Assembly: GCF_014058705.1 (NCBI RefSeq)
Contig: NZ_CP059692.1
Location: forward strand, 62,001-126,000
Direction: 5' to 3'
Origin: Aureimonas mangrovi
Lineage (GTDB): Bacteria > Pseudomonadota > Alphaproteobacteria > Rhizobiales > Rhizobiaceae
DNA: 64,000 nt
Shown here: piece after piece, positions 37,694 through 46,729 of the stretch
Numbering within the stretch: the stretch's first letter is position 1
How the letters are laid out: each line of letters opens with the position of its first letter
The notes under the pieces: model-generated
Database searches by the model: none
What the model saw: the letters and a program-made list of their open reading frames with translations, nothing else
Told to the model about the DNA's origin: nothing
Position numbers and translations under genes: made by a program

Positions 37694-38971
37694 TCAACCG
37701 TCGGTCGGGGTCCCAAGGTTTCTGATTGCCCGGGAAAACAGTCCCAGCAAACAGATGACGCCACTAAGCAAGCCCATTCCCACAAAGAGCCATCTGACAC
37801 CGATGAGTTCCCCAAGCGGGGTGACTATGGCGAGCCCGATCGGCGCCGACAGCGCGATCACGGTGCTCAGGAGTGAGAGGGCGCGCCCCTGCAGATGATT
37901 TGGCACGATGGTCTGCATCAACGTCATCAATGGCGCGTTGCCCATGATGAAGGCGATGCTGCTGACGCCCCACCAGGCAATGCCGAGCCAAAACTGATCA
38001 GCCGGTGCCAGCGCGACAAAAGCAAGCGTCAGAGAAGATACGCCGAATCCTAGAATGACCCAAAGGATCAGCCGCTTGGGAGCGAGCACCGTAATCAGAA
38101 CGCCGCCGGCGATCATTGCCATGCCACCAATAGCTTCCAACAGGGCCACCTGCGGTGCACCACCGCTGAAATGCTCCCGCACCAGCAATGGCACCAGGGT
38201 GAAGCTAGGCATGATGACGAGTACGGTAGCCGTCACGAGGGCGTAAAGGCGCCGTAGTCCACCATTGTCCCACACAAGCGCTAGGCCTTCGCGGAACTCA
38301 CGCCAGAGACCAACCCGATCTTGCTTGGCGACAAACAGTTGGGGGATGCTGAAGAGCAGCAACGGCACCACACCCAGCAGCGCCGTGAAGACGTCGATGC
38401 TCAGCGCCCATCCGATGGGCATGAGCGAGATCGCAAGTGCGCCAAGCGGGGCTGCTGCCACCGTCATAATGCCGATCATAGTCTGGTTAAGACCTGCCGC
38501 GCGCGGGAGGAAGCTGCGGGGCACCAGCATGGCAATGCTCGCCGACGCGGCGGGCCCCTGGAACGCTTGCATGGAGCTGCGTATCGCCATCATGGTGTAG
38601 AGGTGCCAAAGCTCGATCGCGTTGGTCAGGAAGAGCCAGATCAACACTGACATGCACAGCGCGCTGATCACGTCAGCGACGATCATGATCAATCGGCGGC
38701 TGTAGCGATCAGCCAGCGTACCGCCCAACGGGCCCAGCAGCGCTTGTGGCAGCAGTGCGAACATGCCGGCCGTCGCAAGGGCCGAAATGCTTCCGGTAGC
38801 GTCGGTGATCCACCAAAGCAGGACGAACTGGGTCATCGCGGAGCCGATCATCGACAAGGCCTGCCCGCTAAAGATTAGGCCATAACGCCACTGCCAACCG
38901 GGACCAGGGTCAACATGGCTTTGAGGGATCGACGATAGATCATCCTGCGACGGCAAATTTGGTACGGACAC
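37694..38971 (-). CDS. MFS exporter, macrolide-efflux/EntS-like group
   Basis: A 425-residue permease with about 12 hydrophobic helices. The first helix pair holds QFVLLWWITDATGS and the loop-2 motif GPLGGTLADRYSRRLIMI is the MFS signature A. It most resembles the DHA3 drug/siderophore exporters. The GTG start at 38971 has AAGAAAGGGA at about 6 nt; a 25-codon upstream extension would run into the divergent TetR gene. G+C is about 55-60% in the lines I counted against 65-73% elsewhere, suggesting acquisition. Paired with the divergent TetR regulator. Confidence 0.88.
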   Translation of the reverse strand: MSVPNLPSQDDLSSIPQSHVDPGPGWQWRYGLIFSGQALSMIGSAMTQFVLLWWITDATGSISALATAGMFALLPQALLGPLGGTLADRYSRRLIMIVADVISALCMSVLIWLFLTNAIELWHLYTMMAIRSSMQAFQGPAASASIAMLVPRSFLPRAAGLNQTMIGIMTVAAAPLGALAISLMPIGWALSIDVFTALLGVVPLLLFSIPQLFVAKQDRVGLWREFREGLALVWDNGGLRRLYALVTATVLVIMPSFTLVPLLVREHFSGGAPQVALLEAIGGMAMIAGGVLITVLAPKRLILWVILGFGVSSLTLAFVALAPADQFWLGIAWWGVSSIAFIMGNAPLMTLMQTIVPNHLQGRALSLLSTVIALSAPIGLAIVTPLGELIGVRWLFVGMGLLSGVICLLGLFSRAIRNLGTPTDG

Positions 38972-39035
38972 AAGAAATCCCTTTCTTACAAACCAACCGT
39001 CCGGTATCTTTTGTTGAAGAAGGAGTCTAGTCGCC
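38972..39035. promoter_or_regulatory. Shared divergent promoter/operator region of the MFS-TetR pair
   Basis: A 64-bp gap between divergent GTG starts. It contains ACCGTCCGGT (38996-39005), an inverted repeat ACCG/CGGT flanked by CCAA and ATCT, the sort of motif bound by TetR-family dimers between divergently transcribed genes. The repeat is short, so this is a candidate only. Confidence 0.4.
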
Positions 39036-39602
39036 GTGGATGCCATTGGCTTGAAGAGGAAGAAGCAGCCTGATGCTGTTCGTCGAGCTCTACTCGAGGC
39101 CGCCCTGCAGCTCGGTTATGAGCAGGGCCTGGCTGCGGTCACGGTCCAAGCGGTCGCGCAACGTGCCGGTGTCACCAAGGGGGGGCTTTTTCACCACTTC
39201 CCGAGCAAAGAGGCATTATTCGAAGGTCTCTTTGTGGACATCATCGAACAGCTGGACAGCGAGATCGACAAGATAATTGCCGAGGATCCAGAGCCTTACG
39301 GCTCTTTCACCCGCGCCTATATCGCGGTCATGCTCCGGAACGGCGAATTTGCTGGTGACCACCAATGGGCAGGACTGTCGGCCGCCTTCATGGCCGATCC
39401 TTTGATCAACCAACATTGGATGGTGTGGCTAGAGGGAAGGCTCACCCGACACGCCGACACGGACGCTCACTCCACACTGGAAATCGTGCGCTACGCCGTC
39501 GACGGCGCCTGGTACGCGTTTGCCGCACGCGTCCCGGATAGTGGGAAGATTGAGGGTCTCACAACTCGACTTGTTGCTTTGACGCGAACGAGTGGCCTCT
39601 GA
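39036..39602 (+). CDS. TetR/AcrR-family transcriptional regulator
   Basis: A 188-residue repressor. The N-terminal helix-turn-helix (about 20-60) contains VTVQAVAQRAGVTKGGLFHHFPSKEALFEGLF, the standard TetR recognition region; the C-terminal ligand-binding domain is divergent and its ligand unknown. GTG at 39036 with AAGGAG 10 nt upstream. It is divergent from the MFS exporter, 64 bp apart, and shares its lower G+C, so it most likely represses that exporter and releases on binding an exported compound. Confidence 0.9.
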   Translation: MDAIGLKRKKQPDAVRRALLEAALQLGYEQGLAAVTVQAVAQRAGVTKGGLFHHFPSKEALFEGLFVDIIEQLDSEIDKIIAEDPEPYGSFTRAYIAVMLRNGEFAGDHQWAGLSAAFMADPLINQHWMVWLEGRLTRHADTDAHSTLEIVRYAVDGAWYAFAARVPDSGKIEGLTTRLVALTRTSGL

Positions 39603-39714
39603 ACCGAGTCAGAAGATCAAAGCTTGTGCAGCTACCTCAACCGACGTCCGTCCAGGCGGGCGGTCCAACAAAACTCGCCGGTCCGCTTCCCACCCTTCTA
39701 CGATGCTCGACACC

Positions 39715-40062
39715 TCAGCCGAGGGCTGTCTCAAACACGTCGGGCTTGAAGCCGACGAGGATGTCCGCGCTCGTCTCCACGACCGGTCGCTTGATCATCG
39801 AGGGCTGCGCCAGCATCAGCGCGATGGCCCTCTCGGCATCCAGTCCCGCCTTGTCCTCGTCTGACAGCTTGCGGAAGGTGGTGCCGGCGCGGTTGAGCAA
39901 CGTCTCCCAACCCTTCGCGGAGCACCAGCGCTCCAGGTGCTCCCGGTCGATCCCCTCGGCCTTGTAGTCGTGGAAGCGATAGGCGACGACGTGCTCGTCG
40001 AGCCAGGCCCGCGCCTTCTTCATCGTGTCGCAGTTCCGGATGCCGTAGATCGTGACGCTCAT
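39715..40062 (-). CDS. ArsC/Spx-family thioredoxin-fold protein (YffB-like)
   Basis: A 115-residue protein with VTIYGIRNCDTMKKARAWLDEH, a single N-terminal active-site-like cysteine (C11) with no CxxC, and the conserved KRPVVE segment (SMIKRPVVETS). That pattern fits the YffB/ArsC-like reductase family rather than true arsenate reductase, which needs extra Arg residues I do not see arranged in the same way; there are no arsenic genes nearby. Function is unclear. It begins immediately after the atypical MFS/TetR segment, on the opposite strand. Confidence 0.85.
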   Translation of the reverse strand: MSVTIYGIRNCDTMKKARAWLDEHVVAYRFHDYKAEGIDREHLERWCSAKGWETLLNRAGTTFRKLSDEDKAGLDAERAIALMLAQPSMIKRPVVETSADILVGFKPDVFETALG

Positions 40063-40129
40063 GCCCGTCCCATGAAAAAGGGCGAGGCCTTCGCGCCCCG
40101 CCCCTCCTCTCTATCCGCGTGAAACGGCG

Positions 40130-41101
40130 TCAGTCCATGCGTGCGCCGGCCTGCTCCACCACCGGGCGCCAGCGCTCGACCTCCGAGCGCACATGCTCGC
40201 CGAGCACGTCCGCTCCCTCGCCGACGACGATGGCGCCGACCTCCTCGAGACGCTGGGCGACGGCCGGGTCCGCCACCGCGGCGAGCGCGGCTTCCGAGAG
40301 CCTCGCGACCACTTCCGGCGGAGTGCCGGCCGGTGCGAAGAGCGCGTTCCACGAATTCGTCTCGTAGCCCGGCACGCCCGCTTCCTGCATGGTCGGCAGA
40401 TCCGGGAAGACCGGCGAGCGCTCGGCCGTCGTCACCGCCAGCGCGCGGAGCTGGCCGCTCCGGATGGGCTCGGTGGACGAGGGGAGATTGTCGAAGATGA
40501 TCGGCACCTGGCCGCCGATGACGTCGACCAGCGCCGGACCGGAGCCCTGATAGGGCACGTGCACCATCTCGACTTCCGCCAGCGCCTTGAAGAGCTCGCC
40601 CGAAAGATGCAGCGGCGAGCCGTTGCCGGAGGAGGCGTAGGAGTATTCGTCCGGATTTTCCTTCAGGAGCGCGATCAGCTCCTCGACGGTCTGCGCCGGG
40701 AAATTCGGATTCACCGACATCACGTTCGGCACTGTCACGAGCCAGGCGATCGGCTCGAAATCCTCCACCGCGTCGAAGGGCGGGTTGGCGTAGAGCGAGG
40801 CGGACAAGGCGTGCGTGGCGATCGTGCCCATCAGGATCGTGTAGCCGTCGGGCGCGGCCTGGGCGACGACCTGCGCGCCGAGATTGCCGCCCGCACCGCC
40901 GCGATTGTCGACCAGCACCTGTTGGCCCAGCTCCTGGCTCATGCGCTGCGCGACGACGCGCGCGACGAGATCGGTCGAGCCGCCCGCCGCGAAGGGCACG
41001 ATCAGCGTGATCGGCTGGGTGGGAAAGTCGGTCTGGGCAACGACCGGCGCTGCGGTCAGCGCGGCGACACCCATGACGGCGGCTGCGAACACACTCTTCA
41101 T
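40130..41101 (-). CDS. Tripartite tricarboxylate transporter substrate-binding protein (Bug family)
   Basis: A 323-residue periplasmic binding protein. Signal peptide MKSVFAAAVMGVAALTAAPVVAQ with cleavage after AQ. The mature start DFPTQPITLIVPFAAGGSTD, then NRGGAGGNLGAQ and GHV-like VHVPYQGSGPALVDVIGGQVP are Bug/TctC hallmarks. The ligand is unknown (carboxylates are usual). GGAGGAATT precedes the ATG at 41101. No TctA/TctB membrane genes are in the window, so it is an orphan receptor, as many Bug proteins are. Confidence 0.92.
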   Translation of the reverse strand: MKSVFAAAVMGVAALTAAPVVAQTDFPTQPITLIVPFAAGGSTDLVARVVAQRMSQELGQQVLVDNRGGAGGNLGAQVVAQAAPDGYTILMGTIATHALSASLYANPPFDAVEDFEPIAWLVTVPNVMSVNPNFPAQTVEELIALLKENPDEYSYASSGNGSPLHLSGELFKALAEVEMVHVPYQGSGPALVDVIGGQVPIIFDNLPSSTEPIRSGQLRALAVTTAERSPVFPDLPTMQEAGVPGYETNSWNALFAPAGTPPEVVARLSEAALAAVADPAVAQRLEEVGAIVVGEGADVLGEHVRSEVERWRPVVEQAGARMD

Positions 41102-41330
41102 CGTCAATTCCTCCCAAGCGGCCTCCTGCCGCACCGGAAAGGACGGTAGCGACCGGACCGCGGCGCCGCAAGCTCTGCCGCCCGCCGGCTCCCGCGTGTC
41201 CTGCGGGCAACGAACGGACGCCAAACCGACCCCTTCTCCTGCCTTGCGATTGAAGCCGCGCGGGCATTGCGGCAAACGATAGGCCACGAAGGTCGGGCGC
41301 GCCCCGGCCGCGCCAGAGGAGCCTCGTATC

Positions 41331-42170
41331 GTGTCCGTTCTTCTTCGCCCGCTCGCCGCCCTCGCCTTTCTCACGCCCCTCGCGGCCCATGCGGCCGATA
41401 CCTACGACGCCGGCGCGTACACGCCCGACACCAGCGAGGTCGCGATCGCCAACAACGCCGATCTCGTGATCGAGCTCGGCATCGGCGGCACGGTCCAGCC
41501 GCGCTATCTCGGCTCGGACGACTACATCCTTTCGCCCTCGCCCATCGTCGCGGTGTCCTATCTTCGCCTCCCGGGTCTCCTGGAAGTCGGCGGCGGCCCG
41601 GAGACGGCCTTCTCCATCGGCCCGTCCTTCCGCTTCATCGGCGAGCGCGACCCGGACGACGATTCCGACCTCGAGGGGCTGCGCTCGCTCGACCGCACCT
41701 ACGAGGCGGGCCTTCGCGCCGGCTACGAGGTCGATTTCGACCAGATGTGGGGAGGCGAGATCTACGGCGAGGCGCGCTATGCCTTCGGGGAGGCGGAAGG
41801 CTTCGTCGGCGGCTTCGGGGTCAACGCCATCGTCCGTCCGAACGAGGTCGTCGAGCTGAGGTTCGGCCCGCGTGCCGAGCTCGCCTCCTCGGAATACATG
41901 CAGACCTACTTCTCGATCTCGCCCGACGAGAGCATCGCATCGGGCGGGCGGCTCTCTGCCTTCGAGGCCGATGGCGGCTTCTATTCCGTCGGTGTCGAGG
42001 CCGAAGCCCGCTACGAATTCCGGAGCAACTGGTTCCTGACGGCCGAGGCCGGCTACCAGCGCCTCGTCGGCGACGCGAAGGATTCGCCCATCGTGTCCGA
42101 GGCCGGCAGCGCCGACCAGTTCACCGCCGGGCTCGGGATTTCCCGCCGCTTCTCGCTGGACCTCTTCTGA
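41331..42170 (+). CDS. MipA/OmpV-family outer-membrane protein
   Basis: A 279-residue protein with signal peptide MSVLLRPLAALAFLTPLAAHA, then a beta-barrel pattern: GGTVQPRYLGSDDYILSPSPIVAVSY near the start, alternating strands, and the C-terminal GLGISRRFSLDLF ending in Phe as outer-membrane barrels do. MipA proteins scaffold murein hydrolases and synthases in E. coli; others affect antibiotic uptake. The GTG at 41331 gives the signal peptide directly. Divergent from the Bug gene across 229 bp. Confidence 0.85.
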   Translation: MSVLLRPLAALAFLTPLAAHAADTYDAGAYTPDTSEVAIANNADLVIELGIGGTVQPRYLGSDDYILSPSPIVAVSYLRLPGLLEVGGGPETAFSIGPSFRFIGERDPDDDSDLEGLRSLDRTYEAGLRAGYEVDFDQMWGGEIYGEARYAFGEAEGFVGGFGVNAIVRPNEVVELRFGPRAELASSEYMQTYFSISPDESIASGGRLSAFEADGGFYSVGVEAEARYEFRSNWFLTAEAGYQRLVGDAKDSPIVSEAGSADQFTAGLGISRRFSLDLF

Positions 42171-42284
42171 GGACGTGCCCCCGGGCGGGGGCTTTCTCAT
42201 CGACCTCCCTTACTGACGCTCGCCGCGCCGCTATCTGACATTTTCGTCATGCGCCGCATTCCCGCGACGATCAGGGGACCGCCG

Positions 42285-43730
42285 ATGAGCGATATCACGC
42301 GAAGCGAGGCCGCGGGCAGCGGCGCCAGTGGCCAGGCCGAGCTCGAGCCGAGCCTGCACCGGGTCATGGGGCCGGGGCTCCTCCTCCTCTTCATCGTCGG
42401 CGATGTGCTGGGCACCGGCATCTACGCGCTGACGGGCCAGGTCGCCAACGAGGTCGGCGGCATCGTCTGGCTGCCCTTCCTCGTCGCCTTCGCCGTCGCC
42501 ATGCTCACGGCCTTCTCCTACCTCGAGCTCGTGACGAAATATCCCCGCGCCGCCGGTGCCGCCCTCTACACGCACAAGGCCTTCGGCATCCACTTCATCA
42601 CCTTCATCGTCGCGTTCGCGGTGATGTGCTCCGGCATCACGTCTGCCTCGACGGCGAGCCGGGCCTTCGCCGCCAACTTCTCGGAAGGTTTCGGGCTCGG
42701 CATCGAGGGCTTCGGGATCACGGCGATCGGCCTTGCCTTCATGGCGCTGGTGGCCGTCGTCAATTTCCGGGGCGTCGGCGAGAGCGTGAAGGCCAACGTC
42801 GTCCTCACCTGCGTGGAACTGACGGGGCTTCTCATCATCATCTTCATCGGCTTCTGGGCGATCTTCGGCGGCCAGGGCGATGTCTCGCGCGCCTTCACCT
42901 TCACGCCCTCCGACGAGCGCGGCATGTTCTTCTCGGTCGTTGCGGCCACGACGCTCGCCTTCTTCGCGATGGTCGGCTTCGAGGATTCCGTGAACATGGC
43001 CGAGGAGACGAAGGACCCGACGAAAATCTTTCCGAAGGTGCTTCTGCTCGGTCTGTCGATCACGGGGGTGATCTACGTCCTCGTCTCGATCTCGGCGATC
43101 ACGCTCGTACCGGCCGAGCGGCTCGGCGAAGGCGACACGCCGCTCCTGCAGGTGGTGGAAGCGGGCGCGCCGAACTTCCCGCTCGGCGTCTTCGGCGTCA
43201 TCACCATGTTCGCGGTGGCCAACTCGGCGCTCATCAACATGCTGATGGCTTCGCGCCTCGTCTACGGCATGAGCCGCGAGGGCGTCCTGCCGCGCGTGCT
43301 CGGTCGCGTCCACGCCGCGCGGCGGACGCCCTGGATCGCCATCGTGTTCACCTCGCTCCTCGCCTTCGGGCTGATCTCCTTCGTCGGCGCGGTGCCGGCG
43401 CTCGGCGGCACGACGGCCCTGCTCCTCCTCGGCGTCTTCACCGTGGTCAACGTCGCCGTCCTCGTCCTGCGCAAGGACAAGGTCGAGCACGCCCACTTCC
43501 GCACGCCCACCATTCTGCCGATCCTCGGCGCCCTCACATCCGCCTTCCTCGTCGGCCCCTGGACGGGGCGCGACCCGGTCCAGTACTCGATCGCCGGAAT
43601 TCTCCTGGCCATCGGTGTCGTCCTGTGGGCGGTCACTCATGTGTTCATGCGCCGCGACGGACAGGACGGCGGCACGTCCGACGACCCGCACCGTACGGTC
43701 CGCGATCGGCACACCGGCGCGGTGAACTGA
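42285..43730 (+). CDS. APC-superfamily amino-acid permease
   Basis: A 481-residue inner-membrane transporter with about 12 helices. The first helix holds the unwound binding motif DVLGTGIYALTGQVA, followed by AFSYLELVTKYPRAAGAALY and the helix-6 stretch FFAMVGFEDSVNMAEETKDP, both typical of APC transporters. Substrate not predictable. AGGGGA lies 6-7 nt before the ATG at 42285; an in-frame ATG 12 codons upstream is less well placed. Transcribed with MipA but 114 bp apart. Confidence 0.88.
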   Translation: MSDITRSEAAGSGASGQAELEPSLHRVMGPGLLLLFIVGDVLGTGIYALTGQVANEVGGIVWLPFLVAFAVAMLTAFSYLELVTKYPRAAGAALYTHKAFGIHFITFIVAFAVMCSGITSASTASRAFAANFSEGFGLGIEGFGITAIGLAFMALVAVVNFRGVGESVKANVVLTCVELTGLLIIIFIGFWAIFGGQGDVSRAFTFTPSDERGMFFSVVAATTLAFFAMVGFEDSVNMAEETKDPTKIFPKVLLLGLSITGVIYVLVSISAITLVPAERLGEGDTPLLQVVEAGAPNFPLGVFGVITMFAVANSALINMLMASRLVYGMSREGVLPRVLGRVHAARRTPWIAIVFTSLLAFGLISFVGAVPALGGTTALLLLGVFTVVNVAVLVLRKDKVEHAHFRTPTILPILGALTSAFLVGPWTGRDPVQYSIAGILLAIGVVLWAVTHVFMRRDGQDGGTSDDPHRTVRDRHTGAVN

Positions 43731-43804
43731 TCCGCACGCGTTTGCCCTACCGCATGGCTGCCATGCAGGTGGGCCGATTGCTGCATCTGCGAAGAACACC
43801 TAGT

Positions 43805-43827
43805 TTCTCCTTGTAACTCAAGGAGAA
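43805..43827 (+). promoter_or_regulatory. Hairpin masking the DUF3563 ribosome-binding site
   Basis: TTCTCCTT (43805-43812) is exactly complementary to AAGGAGAA (43820-43827) across a 7-nt loop. The 3' arm is the Shine-Dalgarno of the small gene starting at 43834. In the mRNA this 8-bp A/U-rich stem would sequester the ribosome-binding site, as in simple RNA thermometers or translational switches. Confidence 0.6.
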
Positions 43828-43833
43828 TTGAAG

Positions 43834-43992
43834 ATGGGCATTGTCGGCGGACTGCGCCGCATCCTGCGCGCGCGTACACAGAGCGAAATCGAGCTGGATT
43901 ATCTGAACCAGTCGGTCTCCCACACCGATCTCGAGCGTCGCCAGCGCGAGATCGATCGCGGCTACCTGCGCCAGCGCCGCATCAACTACTAG
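43834..43992 (+). CDS. DUF3563-like small protein
   Basis: A 52-residue basic protein (MGIVGGLRRILRARTQSEIE, then LDYLNQSVSHTDLERRQREI and a basic tail). The central YLNQSV-DLERRQREIDRG block matches the rhizobial DUF3563 family of unknown function. A perfect AAGGAG lies upstream of the ATG and is enclosed in a hairpin. It sits between the APC permease and the PBP1A gene, both on the same strand but more than 90 bp away. Confidence 0.78.
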   Translation: MGIVGGLRRILRARTQSEIELDYLNQSVSHTDLERRQREIDRGYLRQRRINY

Positions 43993-44186
43993 GACCGATC
44001 CCACAACTCCTCAAATCGCCGCATTCGCGCGTCAACTCCGTGTTCGTGGGGACGCTCGCCGGAATACCTCCCGCTATTCAGTATCGATTCAGGCTGAACC
44101 GATAGGATTGACGGCGATGGCCGGCTGTCTGGACGCGACGACGCGGGACCGGGCACCCGACGGCAGACGATATGAGGGGATTGCCG

Positions 44187-46688
44187 ATGGCGCTCCAGCG
44201 CAGGCAGACGACGCGGATCGAACCGAGCTTCGGCGGCGAGCGCGCCACCGACGAGGACGATTTCAGCGTCTCGGCCGACGACAGGGCGGCCCCCGCGACG
44301 GCACAGGCCGTGCGCGGCAACCGGCGTTCGCGTGACGAAGGCGACCGTGGACAGGCGCGACGCCGCGCCGATCTGAGGGATTCCGGCGGCGGCTCGGGCG
44401 GTCGGGGCAACGGCGGTGGCGGCGGAGGCTTCTTCGGCCGACGCCCGAAACGACGCCGCTCCTTCTTTGGCCATCTCGTGCGGCTCGGCGTTATCATGGC
44501 CTTCTGGGGCTTCATCGCCGTGGCGGTCGTCGTCGGCTATTTCGCCATGACGCTGCCGCAGGAAGCCTGGGTCGTGCCGGACCGGCCGCCCAACGTGAAG
44601 ATCGTTTCCTTCGACGGCGAACTTCTGGCCGATCGCGGCCTCACCGGCGGCCAGGCCGTTTCCCTCGACCAGATGAGCCCCTACATCCCGCAGGCTGTGA
44701 TCGCCATCGAGGATAGGCGCTTCTACGATCATTTCGGCGTCGATCCGATCGGCATCGCCCGTGCCTTCTTCGAGAACGTCTCCGCCGGCGACACGGTGCA
44801 GGGCGGCTCCACGCTCACACAGCAGCTCGCCAAGAACGTCTTCCTGACGCCCGACCAGACCATCCAGCGCAAGATCCAGGAAGCGATCCTCTCGCTCTGG
44901 CTGGAACAGCGCTTCTCGAAGGACCAGATCCTCGAGATGTATCTGAACCGGGTCTATTTCGGCTCGGGCGCGACCGGCATCCAGGCCGCCGCGCGGCGCT
45001 ATTTCGACAAGAACGCCGAGGACATCACGCTGAACGAGGCGGCGACGCTCGCCGGCCTTCTCGTCGCGCCCTCCCGCCTTTCGCCGGTGCGCAATCCCGA
45101 GGGCGCTCAGGCGCGCGCCCAGATCGTCCTGCAGGCCATGCGCGCCGAGGGCTTCATCACCGATCAGGAACTGACGGCCGCGCGCGCCGCCGAGACCACG
45201 ACCGCCCGCGCCTACTGGACGGGCGGCGAACATTACGCCGCCGACATGGTGATGCGCGACCTGCGCAACCTCGTGCCCGACATCGCGCAGGACGTCGTGG
45301 TGGAAACCACGATCGACCTGAACCTCGAGAAGGAGGCCGAAACGGTCATCCGCGAGACGATCGACGGCGCGACGCAGAACGTCACGCAGGGCGCGCTAGT
45401 CGCCCTCGACGGCACCGGCGCGATCCGCGCCATCGTCGGCGGGCGCGACTACAACGAAAGCCAGTTCAACCGCGCCGTCGACGCCAAGCGCCAGCCCGGC
45501 TCGGCGTTCAAGCCCTTCGTCTACGAGACGGCGATGGAATACGGCTGGCGGCCGGAGAACGTCGTCAACGACGCCCCGACGCGCATCGGCAACTGGTCTC
45601 CGTCCAATTACGACAACAAGTTCCGCGGCCCCGTGACGATCGCCGACGCCGTCGCCTCCTCGCTGAACACCATCGCCGCGCAGCTCACCGCCGAGGTCGG
45701 CCCCGCTGCCGTCATCGACACGGCCAAGCGCATGGGCATCACCTCGCCGCTCGCCGACAACGCATCGATCGCGCTCGGCACGTCGGAGGTCTCGCTCCTG
45801 GAGCTGACGGGCGCCTTCGCCCCCTTCGCCAATGGCGGCTACCAGGCGACTCCGCATCTGGTGAACCGCGTCACGACCGCGTCCGGCGAAGTGCTCTACG
45901 AGCGCGGCGCCGAGGTTCCGCCCGTGATCCTCACAGCCGACATCGCCGGCATGATGAACGCCATGCTGACACGCGTCGTCACATCGGGCACCGGCCGGCG
46001 CGCGGCCCTGCCGGACTGGCAGGCGGCGGGCAAGACCGGCACGACGCAGGACTTCAAGGACGCCTGGTTCGTCGGCTACACGGCCAATCTCACCACCGGC
46101 GTCTGGTTCGGCAACGACAACGGCGCCCCGATGCGCCAGGTGACGGGCGGCGGACTGCCGGCGCAGGCCTGGCAGACCTTCATGGTCGCCGCGCACGAGG
46201 ATCTGCCTCCGGTCCCGCTGCCGGGCGACTACCAGATCGGCGGCGGCGAGCAGCAGGCGCCGCAGGAGCCCGTGCAGGTCTATGTCGATCAGTGGGGCAA
46301 CTACGTCGATCAATACGGCAACCCGCTCGACCAGTACGGCCGCCCGCTCGACGGCGGCGGCATGGTCTCGAACCAGCCGCAGAACCAGCAGCAGCTGCCG
46401 ACCATGCGCGGCGGGCAGGACGAGGGCTACGCGGCGCTGCCGCAGGAGCAGCAGCAGCCCTACGAGCCCGTTCCGCAGAACGGCGGCTATGCCGGTGCGC
46501 CGAACGACCCTTATGGCGACGGCAACTATGGCGGGCCTCCGCCGGAGTACGGCGTCCAGCCCGGCTACGAGCCGCCGGCCCGCGTCGTGCGCCAGGACCA
46601 GCTCCCGCCGGACGCCGTGCTGGAGGGGCCGGCCAATGGCGGCCGCTCGATCGACCGTTCGCTTTTCCGCGGCCTGTTCGGCGGCTGA
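44187..46688 (+). CDS. Penicillin-binding protein 1A (bifunctional transglycosylase/transpeptidase)
   Basis: An 833-residue class A PBP. Order: disordered basic/Gly-rich cytoplasmic tail (1-95), TM (about 97-121), GT51 glycosyltransferase with E175 in EDRRFYDHFG and GGSTLTQQLAKN, then transpeptidase with S439-x-x-K (RQPGSAFKPF), SSLN and K616-T-G. A roughly 155-residue periplasmic tail rich in Q, P, G and Y includes tandem DQWGNYV-DQYGNPL-DQYGRPL units (about 700-722). It polymerises and cross-links peptidoglycan at the inner membrane. The ATG at 44187 follows GAGGGG; an ATG 5 codons earlier is less well placed. Confidence 0.93.
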   Translation: MALQRRQTTRIEPSFGGERATDEDDFSVSADDRAAPATAQAVRGNRRSRDEGDRGQARRRADLRDSGGGSGGRGNGGGGGGFFGRRPKRRRSFFGHLVRLGVIMAFWGFIAVAVVVGYFAMTLPQEAWVVPDRPPNVKIVSFDGELLADRGLTGGQAVSLDQMSPYIPQAVIAIEDRRFYDHFGVDPIGIARAFFENVSAGDTVQGGSTLTQQLAKNVFLTPDQTIQRKIQEAILSLWLEQRFSKDQILEMYLNRVYFGSGATGIQAAARRYFDKNAEDITLNEAATLAGLLVAPSRLSPVRNPEGAQARAQIVLQAMRAEGFITDQELTAARAAETTTARAYWTGGEHYAADMVMRDLRNLVPDIAQDVVVETTIDLNLEKEAETVIRETIDGATQNVTQGALVALDGTGAIRAIVGGRDYNESQFNRAVDAKRQPGSAFKPFVYETAMEYGWRPENVVNDAPTRIGNWSPSNYDNKFRGPVTIADAVASSLNTIAAQLTAEVGPAAVIDTAKRMGITSPLADNASIALGTSEVSLLELTGAFAPFANGGYQATPHLVNRVTTASGEVLYERGAEVPPVILTADIAGMMNAMLTRVVTSGTGRRAALPDWQAAGKTGTTQDFKDAWFVGYTANLTTGVWFGNDNGAPMRQVTGGGLPAQAWQTFMVAAHEDLPPVPLPGDYQIGGGEQQAPQEPVQVYVDQWGNYVDQYGNPLDQYGRPLDGGGMVSNQPQNQQQLPTMRGGQDEGYAALPQEQQQPYEPVPQNGGYAGAPNDPYGDGNYGGPPPEYGVQPGYEPPARVVRQDQLPPDAVLEGPANGGRSIDRSLFRGLFGG

Positions 46689-46729
46689 AAAACGCTGTTG
46701 GAGAAGGGCTGCGAGACGGCCCAAATCGC

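Noticed and set aside
39715-40062. Arsenate reductase (arsC) as part of an arsenic operon
   Set aside because: No arsB, acr3 or arsR neighbours; the sequence fits the YffB/Spx-like branch better.
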